The notes: generated by a model from the letters alone, not told the origin. Positions 1-8,772 are shown, counted from the first letter of the stretch. The stretch is 64,000 nucleotides of DNA from Cupriavidus laharis (GCF_914271435.1 NZ_CAJZAI010000002.1:1-64000), one strand, 5' to 3'. Numbers and translations: made by a program.

Positions 1-1189
1 GCCCAACCGTGTTGTGGCGCGGCTTTCTCGTGCTGCACGAGGTCTCAAAGATGTATCGGCTATTCCGCCAAAACGAATAGCATTCGTCTTCACTTTGTGG
101 GTAATCCTGAGCGCTGAAAGCGGGAGTCGGCGTGGCGTGCTGCGCCTCCGCATCGCGCTCGAAGCGCAGCCGTGGCAGATGCTGTGGGAATTCGCGCTGC
201 ATGAAGTCGATCAGAGCCTCGCGGATCCTGCAACGCAGGTCCCATGCCAGGCCGGAGGAAGCCGCGGTGCACAACACGCGAAGCTGCATGGTGCGCTCGG
301 TGGCATCGGTGACCACGAGATTGAAGAAGCGCTGGTCCCATTCGGGCGCTGCGTGCACGACCCTCTCCAGTTCCTTGCGCAGCGGCGCCAGCGGCATGCC
401 GTAATCCACGTGGAAGAACACCGAGCCCATGATCTGCGCACTGTTGCGCGTCCAGTTCTGGAACGGCTTCTCGATGAAGTACTGCAACGGGATGATCAGG
501 CGGCGTTCATCCCATAGCCGCATCACGACGTACGTGCCAGAGATTTCCTCCACCCGCCCCCACTCGCCTTCGACAATCAGGACATCGTCGAGCCGGATCG
601 GCTGGGTCAGCGCGAGCTGCAGTCCGGCAATCATGTTGCTGAATACTGGCTTGGCGGCGAAGCCGGCAATCAGGCCGACCACGCCGGCCGAGGCGAGCAG
701 GCTCGCGCCCACCTGCCGCGCGCCCGGAAAGGTCATGAGCAGCATGGCGGCGCCCATGATCGTGGCCAGCGTCATCGCAATGCGCGAAAGCACGCGCGTC
801 TGCGTGTGGATGCGGCGCGCTCCCATATTGTCCGCCACGTCGACCGGGTGCCGGTCCATGACGCCTTGCGCAAAGCCGGAGATGATCCGGACCACCAGCC
901 ACGTTGCCGCCGCGATCATCAACAGGCCGTTGAGATGGCGCACGTTGCCGATCCAACGCAGTTCGTCGGGCGCCGCCTGCCACACCGTCTGCAACGCGAG
1001 CAACGGCAGCACGACGCTCGACGGGGCGCGGGCTTTTCTGACGATCGCATGCAGCACTGGCGCGGGCCGGGTCAGGCGCAGCAGTACCAGCCCGCCCAGG
1101 CGATGCGCAATCAGCGCGACGAACACAGCGGCCACGGCCGCTGCCCATGTACCAAACCAGGGGTGTGCGAGGAGGATTCCAATATTCAT
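1..1189 (-). CDS. MscS-family mechanosensitive ion channel, C-terminus cut by window edge
   Basis: Inner-membrane channel that would open under membrane tension and release solutes during osmotic downshock. The frame stays open from an ATG at 1189 to base 2, about 396 codons, so the C-terminus lies outside the window. The N-terminal third is hydrophobic with several membrane helices. It is followed by the small-residue-rich pore helix typical of MscS (GLIAGFAAKPVFSNMIAGL) and a beta domain containing VEGEWGRVEEI and LIIPLQYFIEKPFQNW, both usual MscS features. The start at 1189 is preceded by AAGGA at a good distance. An ATG at 1196 is in another frame and gives arginine-rich nonsense. It is more like the YnaI/YbdG-type longer channels than the minimal 286-residue MscS. 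The family is confident; the substrate and gating are not. Confidence 0.85.
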   Translation of the reverse strand, partial: MNIGILLAHPWFGTWAAAVAAVFVALIAHRLGGLVLLRLTRPAPVLHAIVRKARAPSSVVLPLLALQTVWQAAPDELRWIGNVRHLNGLLMIAAATWLVVRIISGFAQGVMDRHPVDVADNMGARRIHTQTRVLSRIAMTLATIMGAAMLLMTFPGARQVGASLLASAGVVGLIAGFAAKPVFSNMIAGLQLALTQPIRLDDVLIVEGEWGRVEEISGTYVVMRLWDERRLIIPLQYFIEKPFQNWTRNSAQIMGSVFFHVDYGMPLAPLRKELERVVHAAPEWDQRFFNLVVTDATERTMQLRVLCTAASSGLAWDLRCRIREALIDFMQREFPQHLPRLRFERDAEAQHATPTPAFSAQDYPQSEDECYSFWRNSRYIFETSCSTRKPRHNTVG

Positions 1190-1259
1190 CGGTCATCCTT
1201 GAACAGGCTGGTGAAATGCGCAGGGAAACGTCCGGAACGCCGTTCCGGAAAGCTGGCGG

Positions 1260-1868
1260 CTAGGTACGGATGCCGAACAAGCCTTGCCAGAACGATTCGA
1301 ACGCGCCCGGGTGACGGTTGGTTTGCCTGGCGTCATCGGCATGTGGCGCCGCGGCGGCGGCAGGCTCCTCTGCCGCAGCATCGGGCTCGGGCGCTTGCGC
1401 GGCCTGCGCATGTGCCCTGCGCGACTCCTGCAGGGCCCATACGCTGTCGGCGATGCGCGCGGCCAGTTCGGCCTCGCAATCGTGGCCGAGCAGCACGCCG
1501 AAGAGGACGTCGCGATTGTGGCCGTCATCGGCAAAGCGCATCGCAACGGCGACCATCTTCTCGTAATGTTCCTGCGCGACGCGCTGGGCTTCGCGCTGTG
1601 CCGCGCGCTCCTGCTCTTCCTGCGCCGCGTGCTCGGCCTGCCAGCGGCGCATTTCCTGCTCGAATACCTCGTCGTAAATCCGGCGCTGCCCGGTATCGGA
1701 CAGGATGGCGTAGGCGTCGCGGATCTCCTGGAATGCCGCATGCGCCTCGGCCTCACGGCCAGGATTGCGGTCGGGGTGCCACTTCATGGCGGCACGGCGG
1801 TAGGCGCGCTTGATCTCGTCCAGGGTAGCGTCCGATTCGACGCCGAGGGTTGCGTAAAGGGTAGTCAT
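1260..1868 (-). CDS. J-domain (DnaJ-like) co-chaperone
   Basis: Encodes 202 residues. Residues 1-66 form a J domain with the helix II basic stretch (IKRAYRRAAMKWHPDRN) and the HPD signature at residues 31-33 that stimulates Hsp70 ATPase. The middle is a charged, Gln/Glu/Ala-rich helical region (about residues 70-115). The C-terminal part is Ala/Pro-rich and low-complexity. It has no zinc-finger Cys repeats and no DnaJ C-terminal substrate domain, so it is a class C (type III) J protein rather than DnaJ itself. It lies just upstream of the MscS gene on the same strand, with a gap of about 70 bases. The client protein cannot be told from the sequence. Confidence 0.88.
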   Translation of the reverse strand: MTTLYATLGVESDATLDEIKRAYRRAAMKWHPDRNPGREAEAHAAFQEIRDAYAILSDTGQRRIYDEVFEQEMRRWQAEHAAQEEQERAAQREAQRVAQEHYEKMVAVAMRFADDGHNRDVLFGVLLGHDCEAELAARIADSVWALQESRRAHAQAAQAPEPDAAAEEPAAAAAPHADDARQTNRHPGAFESFWQGLFGIRT

Positions 1869-2058
1869 GGGCCGATGGGGCGGCGGCTGCGGAAGGGCTC
1901 ATCCTAGCATGCGATACCGCTCCCGCATGGCTGCACGCATGTCGACGCAAGGCGGCAACCGGCTCAGGCGCGAAGAACTGTTCGAGCACGTTCAGCACGA
2001 CTATCGGACATACTGTTCAAATACTGGCCTGCTGGCGCCAAACGTAATCACCCGCTGA

Positions 2059-3039
2059 ATGGACATTTTTATGACCACCCTGGATCTCCCCACCTACGCA
2101 GACGTCGAGGCCGCTGCCAAACGACTGGAAGGCATCGCGCATCGCACGCCGGTCAATACCTCGCGCACGCTCAACGACATCCTCGGCGCGGAGGTGTTCA
2201 TCAAGTGCGAGAACTTCCAGCGCATGGGCGCCTTCAAGTTTCGCGGCGCCTACAACGCGCTGTCGAAGTTCAGCCCCGAACAACGCCGTGCGGGAGTGGT
2301 CGCGTTTTCGTCGGGCAACCATGCGCAAGGCATCGCGCTGTCGGCCAGGCTGCTGGGCATTCCCGCCACGATCGTGATGCCGCACGATGCGCCGGAAGCA
2401 AAGGTCGCGGCCACCAAGGGCTATGGCGCCAACGTGGTGATCTACGATCGCTACACCGAAGACCGCGAGGCCATCGGCCGCCGCCTGGCCGACGAGCACG
2501 GATTCACGCTGATTCCGCCGTATGACCATCCGGACGTCCTGGCCGGACAAGGCACGGCGGCCCGGGAACTGTTCGAAGAAGTCGGCGCGCTGGACGCCCT
2601 GTTCTGCCCGCTCGGCGGCGGTGGCCTGCTGTCCGGCACGGCGCTGTCGACGCGCGCGCTGGCGCCGCAATGCAAGCTCTATGGCGTGGAGCCCGAAGCG
2701 GGCAACGACGGCCAGCAATCGTTCCGCAGCGGTTCGATCGTGCACATCGACACCCCGAAGACCATTGCGGATGGCGCGCAGACCCAGCATCTGGGCCAAT
2801 ACACGTTTGCGATCATCAAGCGCGATGTCGACGATATCCTGACCGCGACGGATGCCCAGCTCGTCGAGACGATGAAGTTCTACGCGTCGCGCATGAAGAT
2901 GATCGTCGAGCCCACTGGCTGCCTGAGCCTCGCCGCTGCCTTGCAGAGGAAGGACGCGCTCAAGGGCAAGCGGGTCGGCATCCTGATCAGCGGCGGCAAT
3001 ATCGACCTGGAGCGCTTCTGCGCGCTGGTCTCGGCATAA
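2059..3039 (+). CDS. PLP-dependent threonine/serine dehydratase or threo-3-hydroxyaspartate ammonia-lyase
   Basis: A fold-type II PLP enzyme of 326 residues. Lys60 in GAFKFRGA is the expected Schiff-base lysine. CPLGGGGLLSG (about residues 183-193) is the phosphate-binding glycine loop. It lacks the C-terminal ACT-like domain of biosynthetic IlvA, and its length fits the catabolic or hydroxyaspartate ammonia-lyase group. It should therefore deaminate a hydroxy-amino acid to a 2-oxo acid plus ammonia. The opening 'LDLPTYADVEAAA' is typical of the threo-3-hydroxy-L-aspartate ammonia-lyase branch, but this does not settle substrate choice. The start at 2059 has no clear Shine-Dalgarno; an ATG at 2071 (MTTLDLP) aligns better with relatives and may be the true start. 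It stands alone, convergent with the next gene. Confidence 0.85.
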   Translation: MDIFMTTLDLPTYADVEAAAKRLEGIAHRTPVNTSRTLNDILGAEVFIKCENFQRMGAFKFRGAYNALSKFSPEQRRAGVVAFSSGNHAQGIALSARLLGIPATIVMPHDAPEAKVAATKGYGANVVIYDRYTEDREAIGRRLADEHGFTLIPPYDHPDVLAGQGTAARELFEEVGALDALFCPLGGGGLLSGTALSTRALAPQCKLYGVEPEAGNDGQQSFRSGSIVHIDTPKTIADGAQTQHLGQYTFAIIKRDVDDILTATDAQLVETMKFYASRMKMIVEPTGCLSLAAALQRKDALKGKRVGILISGGNIDLERFCALVSA

Positions 3040-3071
3040 GCCGTTCACAGCGCGCCGGCACCTTCGCCCCC

Positions 3072-3584
3072 TCAATACGGAGGATTCACCACGACGTATT
3101 GCGATCCCTGCGGCTGATACCACGTGCTGCCACACTGCTGGTAGACCATGCCCGCGTAGTTGACCGGCACGCAGCCCGGCGGCACCGTGCGGACCATGGA
3201 GCCGATCACCGCCGAAGTCACGGCGACCGTGGCGGTGACGGCGGCGGCCGTCGCCACCGGGTGGTAGTCGTTGTCCCAACCGCAGCAGCCGCCGTGGGAC
3301 TCGACGTTGACGTTGACGTTGCGGCTGGAATTCACATTGACATTCCGATTGACATTGTTGACGCTCGTGCTCCGCACGTTATTGGTCCGTGCGTCGGCGC
3401 GCTGGTTGTCCACTTGCCGGGCGCCACCTCCACCACCGCCTCCACCCGCGCGCGCCCCGCCACCTGCATGGGCGCCGCCGCCACGTCCGCCGCCGATTGC
3501 CTCAGCCGTCGGCGTCCACCCCGCAGCCGCGAGGCCCAGCACGGCCATGCCCGCGGCAAACCGCTTTCCGAATGCGTGTCTCAT
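3072..3584 (-). CDS. Secreted glycine-rich hypothetical protein
   Basis: A 170-residue protein with an N-terminal signal peptide (about residues 1-29, cleaved near TAEA). It then has a Gly/Ala/Arg-rich low-complexity stretch (about 30-65), an Asn/Arg/Val-rich segment with a repeating NVNRNVNVN pattern, a short hydrophobic stretch (about 112-132), and a C-terminal module with two cysteines ending in PQGSQYVVVNPPY. A strong AAGGAG precedes the start. The family is not identified; similar Gly-rich exported proteins ending in a Tyr/Pro motif are common in Burkholderiales. It sits 18 bases downstream of the DUF2092 lipoprotein gene on the same strand, so the two probably form an operon and both act in the envelope. 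Confidence 0.75.
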   Translation of the reverse strand: MRHAFGKRFAAGMAVLGLAAAGWTPTAEAIGGGRGGGAHAGGGARAGGGGGGGGARQVDNQRADARTNNVRSTSVNNVNRNVNVNSSRNVNVNVESHGGCCGWDNDYHPVATAAAVTATVAVTSAVIGSMVRTVPPGCVPVNYAGMVYQQCGSTWYQPQGSQYVVVNPPY

Positions 3585-3602
3585 GGCGTCGCTCCTTTAC
3601 CT

Positions 3603-4430
3603 TTACTGGGACTTGAGGGGGATGAACTCGGCCTGCTTGGCCCCCTGCGGCGGCTTGAACGCGAAGGCGGAACTGCCGAACTTCGGATTCAGGTTCCACT
3701 TGTAGAGCGTGACCGACTGCGGCCGCGCCTCGTCGGCGCGATTGGTGATCACGAGCTTGCGCGGCAGCGGCCGGCTGCCGGACTCAATCCAGATCTGCCA
3801 GTCGATCTGGCCCTGGCGGAACGCGTAGTGATCGCAGATCGCGCCGCCGATGATGTCCTGGCCGGCGTTCATGGCCGACTGCATATCGTCGAGCGGGGCG
3901 GCGTCGGTGCCCCACAGGAACAGGTCGGCCGACGGGATCTCGACGCCGAACCGCGCCCGCAGGCGCTCGGTGAGCGCGCCGAGGTTTTCGTTAAATGGTG
4001 CCTTGGAGTAAGACTTCTGCGCCGGCGTATAGAGCGTCACGGTCGTGCCGTCGTAGATCAGGTCGCGCTGGGAACGTGCGCTGCGCATCCGGGCTCGCAG
4101 CTTGTTCGGCCGCGCGATGTCGAGGTCGGCTGTGGCGGTGTGCTGCAGCTTCTGCCCATCGGCCAGCACCCGCTCGCCGGACAGGTCGATGACGACCTCG
4201 AACTGCCGGAGCGTCTGCAGATACTTGCCCATGTTATTCAGAGCCTGGATGGCTGCCGGGTCAACAGCGTTGGCGGCCGGTTGTGCACTGCCCGCCGACA
4301 CCGGTGCGGGAGCAGGGGCGGGAGTTCCCGCTGACGGGCTCGCCGCCGAACCGGAGGCGGTTGGCGGCGCACTGCTGCAGGCCGCAAGGCCCGCGAGGGA
4401 TACCTGGACGAAGAGCGTTCTCAGTTTCAT
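3603..4430 (-). CDS. DUF2092-type lipoprotein
   Basis: Encodes 275 residues. It starts with a lipoprotein signal whose lipobox is LAAC, with Cys18 as the lipidation site. An Ala/Pro/Ser linker (about 20-55) leads into a LolA/LolB-like domain. That domain carries the pattern of DUF2092 periplasmic proteins: a helix (ALNNMGKYLQTLRQFEVVID), strands with LRARMRSARSQRDLIYDGTT, and YTPAQKSYSKAPF. DUF2092 proteins are thought to bind lipids or hydrophobic molecules because of this fold, but no activity is established. The start is preceded by AAGGAG. It is probably co-transcribed with the downstream Gly-rich exported protein. Confidence 0.78.
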   Translation of the reverse strand: MKLRTLFVQVSLAGLAACSSAPPTASGSAASPSAGTPAPAPAPVSAGSAQPAANAVDPAAIQALNNMGKYLQTLRQFEVVIDLSGERVLADGQKLQHTATADLDIARPNKLRARMRSARSQRDLIYDGTTVTLYTPAQKSYSKAPFNENLGALTERLRARFGVEIPSADLFLWGTDAAPLDDMQSAMNAGQDIIGGAICDHYAFRQGQIDWQIWIESGSRPLPRKLVITNRADEARPQSVTLYKWNLNPKFGSSAFAFKPPQGAKQAEFIPLKSQ

Positions 4431-4918
4431 CGCTTGTTCTCCTTACCCCTACCGGGCGGACTGAATACAGGTCATTGCACGCCTCCCCCATGCACTTGCG
4501 CCAGGGCACCGCATGCCCCTTAACAACGCAGGCCGCAGCCACTTGCGTCAAGCCTGGTCGACGGCAAGCCAGCAAGCGCAGCCAAGTGCACCTGTCGGCG
4601 CAATGTCTCCTGTGAATTTATGGCAACGCGTGACGAAGCCGTAGTGAATGTTCGCGACGATGATCTGAAAGTTTTCGCTCTGCGACGGTCCCTGGGCCTG
4701 TGCCGCGGGCCGACCGGCAACGCAGTCGGCAAGGAGAACGCCGCTTCACGGCTAGTGGCGGAATTCGTATCGGATGGCAGGAGATCTTGATTCGCCGCTG
4801 TTGGCGGCTGGCCACTGTCACCTTGCGGCGCAATCCCGTGGCCGGGGGCAACGCGATAGCGTGCCAGGCGGGAGTCATACCAGGCAGGCCAGCCGGTGCC
4901 GGCCTGCCCTGTCACAAT
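4431..4918. other. Non-coding stretch between lipoprotein and phasin genes
   Basis: About 490 bases with no convincing gene. The open frames here on both strands are arginine/serine-rich shadows without Shine-Dalgarno sequences. The part next to 4430 should hold the promoter of the lipoprotein operon; no clear -35/-10 pair was identified. Confidence 0.5.
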
Positions 4919-4939
4919 GTCGCCGGCCATGCCGGCGAC
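4919..4939 (-). terminator. Hairpin after the phasin gene
   Basis: A perfect 9-bp stem (GTCGCCGGC / GCCGGCGAC) with a 3-base loop, four bases past the phasin stop codon. No T-run follows on the minus strand, so it may protect the transcript 3' end rather than act as a classical intrinsic terminator. Confidence 0.4.
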
Positions 4940-4942
4940 AGG

Positions 4943-5491
4943 TCAGGCCTTGGCGGAAGCCGCCTTGCCAGCCGCAGCTGCGGCGGCAGTGCCGGCGGCA
5001 ATGTTGCCGCGGGCGAACTCGGTCATCTGCTTCGAGACTGCCTGAGCCGAGCGGTAGGTGTTGCCTGCGGCGTCGACGGTCGACTGCAGCAATGCGGAAA
5101 TAGCTTCGGACCCGGCCGGCGCGTTCTTCACGAAGGTATCGACGAAGGCTTGCAGGTTGCGGTGATGCTGTTCGTATTGCTCTTCCACCGCGCGGGCGAG
5201 TTCCGCCTGCGCCTGCGAGGCGATCTCGCACACCTGGCGCGCATACGAAATGGCCTTCTCGGCTGCGGGCTGGGCCAGGTTGCCTTGCGCGGCCAGAACC
5301 TCTCTCAGGTCCTTGCCGCCCAGCACGGCTGCCAGGCTCTCCTGGCCTTCGGTCAGCGCCGACTTGGCGGTCTGCAGATTCAGTTCCGTCAGTTTCTGGA
5401 ACCCGTCAATGGTTGACTTCGACAGCATGGCCAGATTGGCCAGGTTGGTCTTGTGGAGCGCCGCGAACTGATCGGAAGTAAAGGCGGACAT
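4943..5491 (-). CDS. Phasin (PHA granule-associated protein)
   Basis: A 182-residue, almost wholly helical, Ala/Gln/Lys-rich protein lacking cysteine apart from one at 'VCEIA'. The opening MSAFTSDQFAALHKTNLANL and the later QKLTELNLQTAKSALTEGQ are hallmarks of the phasin_2 family, which coats poly(3-hydroxybutyrate) granules and controls their size and number. The tail is a flexible Ala-rich stretch. The start at 5491 is chosen over an upstream in-frame ATG (5533) because AAGGAGAATCC lies directly before it. The gene is monocistronic. In Cupriavidus, phasin genes are usually repressed by PhaR; no PhaR site is claimed here. Confidence 0.9.
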   Translation of the reverse strand: MSAFTSDQFAALHKTNLANLAMLSKSTIDGFQKLTELNLQTAKSALTEGQESLAAVLGGKDLREVLAAQGNLAQPAAEKAISYARQVCEIASQAQAELARAVEEQYEQHHRNLQAFVDTFVKNAPAGSEAISALLQSTVDAAGNTYRSAQAVSKQMTEFARGNIAAGTAAAAAAGKAASAKA

Positions 5492-5897
5492 GCGTGGATT
5501 CTCCTTGGGATCGACCGGCCAGAAGGGCGTCATGTGCCGCCATGACGTTCTGACCGAGGTTGGTTTCCTTGATTGCGGCGCGTCGGCCAGAGCCGCGCCA
5601 CACCAAGATGGAAAGATTAGAAGAAATCCTCTAAGTCGATCCCTAGGTAGTTACCAGCACCCTGCTGCGTGGAATGGGATTTTGTGCTTCATGCGTCATG
5701 TATTAACATTTTCTTACCAATAAAATGCTGCAACGCGAGACGCCTCCGTCGCGTAGCCACAACATGCCTCAGCCATCCACGGTCACCCTGGCTTGTTGCA
5801 CCTGCTTAATGCTGTCCCGCGAATCCGGCTTCGGACCGGGCAATGCGCTGCGTACCGGATGACGCCCGGTCAGGCATCGTGATATTTGCCGTCGGCG
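5492..5897. other. Phasin upstream region, no gene
   Basis: About 400 bases without a supported gene. The part 5625-5740 is clearly AT-richer than its surroundings and reads, on the minus strand, through GTTAATACAT, so it most likely holds the phasin promoter and any repressor site. No further element is assigned. Confidence 0.45.
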
Positions 5898-6161
5898 TCA
5901 GATCTGGTCGAGCAGGCTACGCACGATATCGGCAAGCCGCCCGGCCCGCTGGCGCCCGTTGGCATCCAGGTCCATGGCGCTGCCGCCAGCGAGCGCCTTG
6001 AGACCAAAGAACGCATCGCCGACGTCGCGCCAGCCGGGAAAGTCTGCATGCACACGCTCCAGCGCTGCGGCGCCGGCGGCTACCTTGGCCGGCTCGGGTT
6101 GCCTGCCGGCGGCCAGTTCATCAAGGGAATCGGCGGCATCAAGCAAGCCTTTGCGGTTCAT
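5898..6161 (-). CDS. Small hypothetical protein, 87 residues
   Basis: A short acidic, helical protein with no signal peptide or cysteine. The opening MNRKGLLDAADSLDELAAGR and the later FFGLKALAGGSAMDLDANG give no recognised family. Third-position G/C use fits a real gene. Only a weak purine-rich sequence precedes the ATG. It is isolated between the phasin control region and an unresolved stretch. No function can be proposed. Confidence 0.5.
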   Translation of the reverse strand: MNRKGLLDAADSLDELAAGRQPEPAKVAAGAAALERVHADFPGWRDVGDAFFGLKALAGGSAMDLDANGRQRAGRLADIVRSLLDQI

Positions 6162-6606
6162 CTACGGTATCCCCCGGAAATTGTCTGTCGTAGCCGCAGT
6201 GTTGGCGGCTGCCGCGGTCGTGGCCGCAACTGCCACTGTAGCAGGACATGCATCGCCCTGAGCGCCGGGCACGGTGCTACGAGCGAAGACCGGACGCGCC
6301 GGAGCAACTGCCCGCCGTGTCTTGGACAACCTGCAATGCGTACTGCCATATTACGGCGACCATTTCGACCCAGGTTCCATGGCACGCTCGCTCGTCGCCA
6401 CGGGCTCGGCGGAAGCCGCCCGCGCCCAGCTTTTGGTCAACATCGCGATCGGCCTCATCCTCGCGGAAATGGCTGGCGTACGCAGCAGCCCCAAGCTCGG
6501 CAAACTGATTGCGCTGGCCACCGGCTCGATCAGTTCCGCTTGCGATGGCACCGCTTGGTCTGCCCCGCAGGCGGGTTCGGGATTGGCCATAAGGCCGGCG
6601 CGCGCT
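6162..6606 (+). other. Unresolved stretch with a coding-like plus-strand frame
   Basis: No clean gene. From a GTG at 6274 a plus-strand frame reads through VLPYYGDHFDPGSMARSL and LLVNIAIGLILAEMAGVRSS with strongly G/C-biased third positions, as expected of coding DNA. It then runs into the 3' end of the opposite-strand gene and stops only at 6780. It may be a hypothetical gene with a damaged 3' end, or a remnant. No Shine-Dalgarno supports the start and no family is recognised. Confidence 0.3.
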
Positions 6607-7443
6607 CTACCGCAGGCCGAGCGTGAAAGGCAACAGCAGAACATTCACGAGAAGCAGGCCATACGCGATCATCATGACCGGCGGGATCGCCGGGCGCACC
6701 GCCTCCTCGCCCTCCGGAGGAACCGCACGCCTGCGATTCCATACGAGTCCCGCCCCCACACCCAGTACAGCAAGCCCTGATACCAGGCTTTCCAGGATCA
6801 GTGGCACCGGCCTGGGCTTCGCGCGCGGCTGGCGCGTTGCCGTGGATACAGGCAACGCGCCGGCTTTCTTTTCAGGCACGTCTTCCAACCCGGATGTCGC
6901 AGATATCATGGGATCTATGGCCGCCGGACCCGACGCGGCAGCCGGCGTATCGCGCGATGCGGCCTTCCCTGGCTTGGGCGGCCTGGGCACCGCCTCATGG
7001 CTTGCCGCCCCCGGACTGTCCGCCGCCCCCTGTCGAGCCAGGGTCTGCTTGCCCGGCGCTTTCTGCATGGCGTCGCGCTGCCGCCAGAACAGATGGAAGA
7101 CACTGTCCAGGCATCGCACGGAATCACAGGCGTCCCGCCTGGCGCGCCAGGCAGCGATGTCGGCGGCCTGCATGGTGCCCTTGCGCAGCATCCTCTGCTG
7201 CTCGGCATAGATGCGCTCATAGCGCTGCGACAGCATGGTGTACTCGCAGATCAGGTGTTCCTTGCGTGCGCCCGACCGCGGTTCGCATCCCACACCACTG
7301 CCGTAAGGCTCCTCGCAACGGGCCGGCGAACCGCCAACAGGCGTGGTGCAGGCAATGTCCGATGCGTGCGCACCCTTCCCTGCAGACAAGGCCAGCAGCC
7401 CTGCCGCAATCAGCGGGGTCATGCGTCCATTGAGTCTCTTCAT
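6607..7443 (-). CDS. LprI-like exported protein with C-terminal membrane helices
   Basis: Encodes 278 residues. A signal peptide (1-27, ending GAHA) is followed by a cysteine-containing domain (about 30-125). That domain has EEPYGSGVGCEP, ICEYTMLSQRYERIYAEQ and the paired cysteines CDSVRCLDSVF, which resembles the LprI/DUF1311 family, in which small periplasmic proteins can inhibit lysozyme. A Pro/Ala-rich linker (about 130-205) leads to two hydrophobic segments (about 207-226 and 246-270), so the protein is probably anchored by its C-terminus. The two-helix tail is unusual for LprI proteins, which are normally free or lipid-anchored. No operon partner is obvious. Assignment to LprI is by motif only. 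Confidence 0.65.
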   Translation of the reverse strand: MKRLNGRMTPLIAAGLLALSAGKGAHASDIACTTPVGGSPARCEEPYGSGVGCEPRSGARKEHLICEYTMLSQRYERIYAEQQRMLRKGTMQAADIAAWRARRDACDSVRCLDSVFHLFWRQRDAMQKAPGKQTLARQGAADSPGAASHEAVPRPPKPGKAASRDTPAAASGPAAIDPMISATSGLEDVPEKKAGALPVSTATRQPRAKPRPVPLILESLVSGLAVLGVGAGLVWNRRRAVPPEGEEAVRPAIPPVMMIAYGLLLVNVLLLPFTLGLR

Positions 7444-7610
7444 CGTCAGCCCTCGACTCGGCGATGCGGGCTTTCAACGTTAGTCGATGCGGCACCGGCG
7501 CCCAAGCTGGCATTGCAGCTTGCGTGCGGTAGACCACCTGGCGCCGGGTCGCCGGCGTCAGGTGTGAGCCTTAAGACTCGGTCAGGTACAAGATCGGGGC
7601 GCGCCAGGCC

Positions 7611-8582
7611 TTACGACCCAGCCTTGTAGTTCGTTTCCTTCACGATCCTCTTCCACCGCGCAGTGTCATCGGCAATGGTCTTGGCGAACTGCTCCGGCGT
7701 GCTGCCCACGGCCTCGTAGTCGATCGCGGTCAGCTTTTCCCGGATCTCCGGCAGCGCCACGATACGGGTCACTTCCTTGCTCAGCCGAGTGATGATTTCC
7801 TTCGGCGTTCCCGCCGGGGCGAGCAAGCCGGCCCACGAACCGAATTCCAGGCCGCTATAGCCGGCCTCCTGCATGGTCGGTACGTCCGGCAGGGCGGGTG
7901 AACGCTTGTCCGACAGCACCGCGAGCGGGCGCAGCTTGCCGGCCTTGATCATGGCCATCGAGTTGAACGGGTCGATGGTCATGTCCACTTCACCGGCCAC
8001 TACGGCCTGCATCTGCGGGCCAGTGCCGCGGTAGGACACGCTCACGATATCGGGCGTACCGGCTGTCGCCTTGAAGCTGGCGCCGATCAGCTCGATCATG
8101 CTGCTGCCCGCCGACAGGCTCAGCGGCTTGGTCTTGGACTTGGCCAGCGCCACGAACTCCTGCACGGTCTTGGCCGGCACGGACGGATGCACCACCATCA
8201 CGAAGCCGATATTGCTGATCAGCGAAATCGGCTCGAAGCTCTTCAACGGGTCATAGCTGGCCTTGTAGATCAGCGGGCTGAGCGTCTGCGCGCCAGCCGT
8301 GTTGAGCAGCAAGGTATAGCCGTCCGGTGCCGCGCGCGCGACGACATCGGTACCGATGATGCCGTTGGCGCCGGGCCGGTTCTCCACCACCACCGATTGC
8401 TTGAGCGCCTCGCCAAGCTTCTGCGAGATCAGGCGTGCCACCACATCGGTAGCGCCGCCCGGGGCAAATGGCACCACCATCCGGATTGGCTTGCTGGGAT
8501 AGGTGTCGCTCCAGGCCAGTGCGGGCATGACGCCCAGCACGGCTGCGCAGAGCATCAGGCGGCGACGGAAATTCAGCTTCAT
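7611..8582 (-). CDS. Bug/TctC-family periplasmic substrate-binding protein
   Basis: A 323-residue exported solute-binding protein. The signal peptide (MKLNFRRRLMLCAAVLGV, cleaved near ALA) is followed by YPSKPIRMVVPFAPGGATD, the classical Bug opening, and later VVENRPGANGIIG and GEVDMTIDPFNSM. Bug proteins bind carboxylates or aromatic acids and may work with tripartite tricarboxylate transporters; here no TctA/TctB is nearby, which is normal for the hugely expanded Bug family of Burkholderiales. The start at 8582 is chosen because GGAGACACC precedes it; an upstream in-frame ATG at 8633 would add a non-signal-like extension. The ligand is unknown. Confidence 0.9.
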   Translation of the reverse strand: MKLNFRRRLMLCAAVLGVMPALAWSDTYPSKPIRMVVPFAPGGATDVVARLISQKLGEALKQSVVVENRPGANGIIGTDVVARAAPDGYTLLLNTAGAQTLSPLIYKASYDPLKSFEPISLISNIGFVMVVHPSVPAKTVQEFVALAKSKTKPLSLSAGSSMIELIGASFKATAGTPDIVSVSYRGTGPQMQAVVAGEVDMTIDPFNSMAMIKAGKLRPLAVLSDKRSPALPDVPTMQEAGYSGLEFGSWAGLLAPAGTPKEIITRLSKEVTRIVALPEIREKLTAIDYEAVGSTPEQFAKTIADDTARWKRIVKETNYKAGS

Positions 8583-8720
8583 AAGGTGTCTCCAGTACTG
8601 CGTTGACCGGGTGCGGCCGCATAGGGCCTGCACTGTTCGATATTCATAGTTGTGAATTGGATTTTACGCAGTCGAAATTCGACGTCAATGTGGGTATGCA
8701 CGGACATGCCCCGCCCGAGA

Positions 8721-8739
8721 TGTCATCACCGGGCAGACA
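8721..8739 (+). promoter_or_regulatory. Upstream activator palindrome 1, module 1 (distal)
   Basis: TGTCATC-N5-GCAGACA, a 19-bp dyad matching the TGTCTGC-N5-GCAGACA pattern with two changes in the left arm. Its centre is 33 bp (about three helical turns) upstream of the next palindrome, the same spacing as in module 2. Confidence 0.55.
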
Positions 8740-8753
8740 GGTGAGGCCGGATG

Positions 8754-8772
8754 TGTCTGCCTGCCGCAGACA
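8754..8772 (+). promoter_or_regulatory. Upstream activator palindrome 2, module 1 (proximal)
   Basis: A perfect dyad, TGTCTGC-N5-GCAGACA (eight-base arms if the flanking G and C are counted). It is centred 110 bp upstream of the -24 GG of the sigma-54 promoter. Size, symmetry and position suit an NtrC-type enhancer-binding activator; which one is unknown. Confidence 0.65.

Noticed and set aside
507..1196. A 229-codon minus-strand frame starting at 1196
   Set aside because: Arg/Gly/Asp-rich text; the neighbouring frame from 1189 carries the MscS pore and beta-domain motifs.
8754..8772. NifA binding site reading of the TGT...ACA palindromes
   Set aside because: NifA sites need TGT-N10-ACA; here the gap is N13, so another activator of the same type is more likely.
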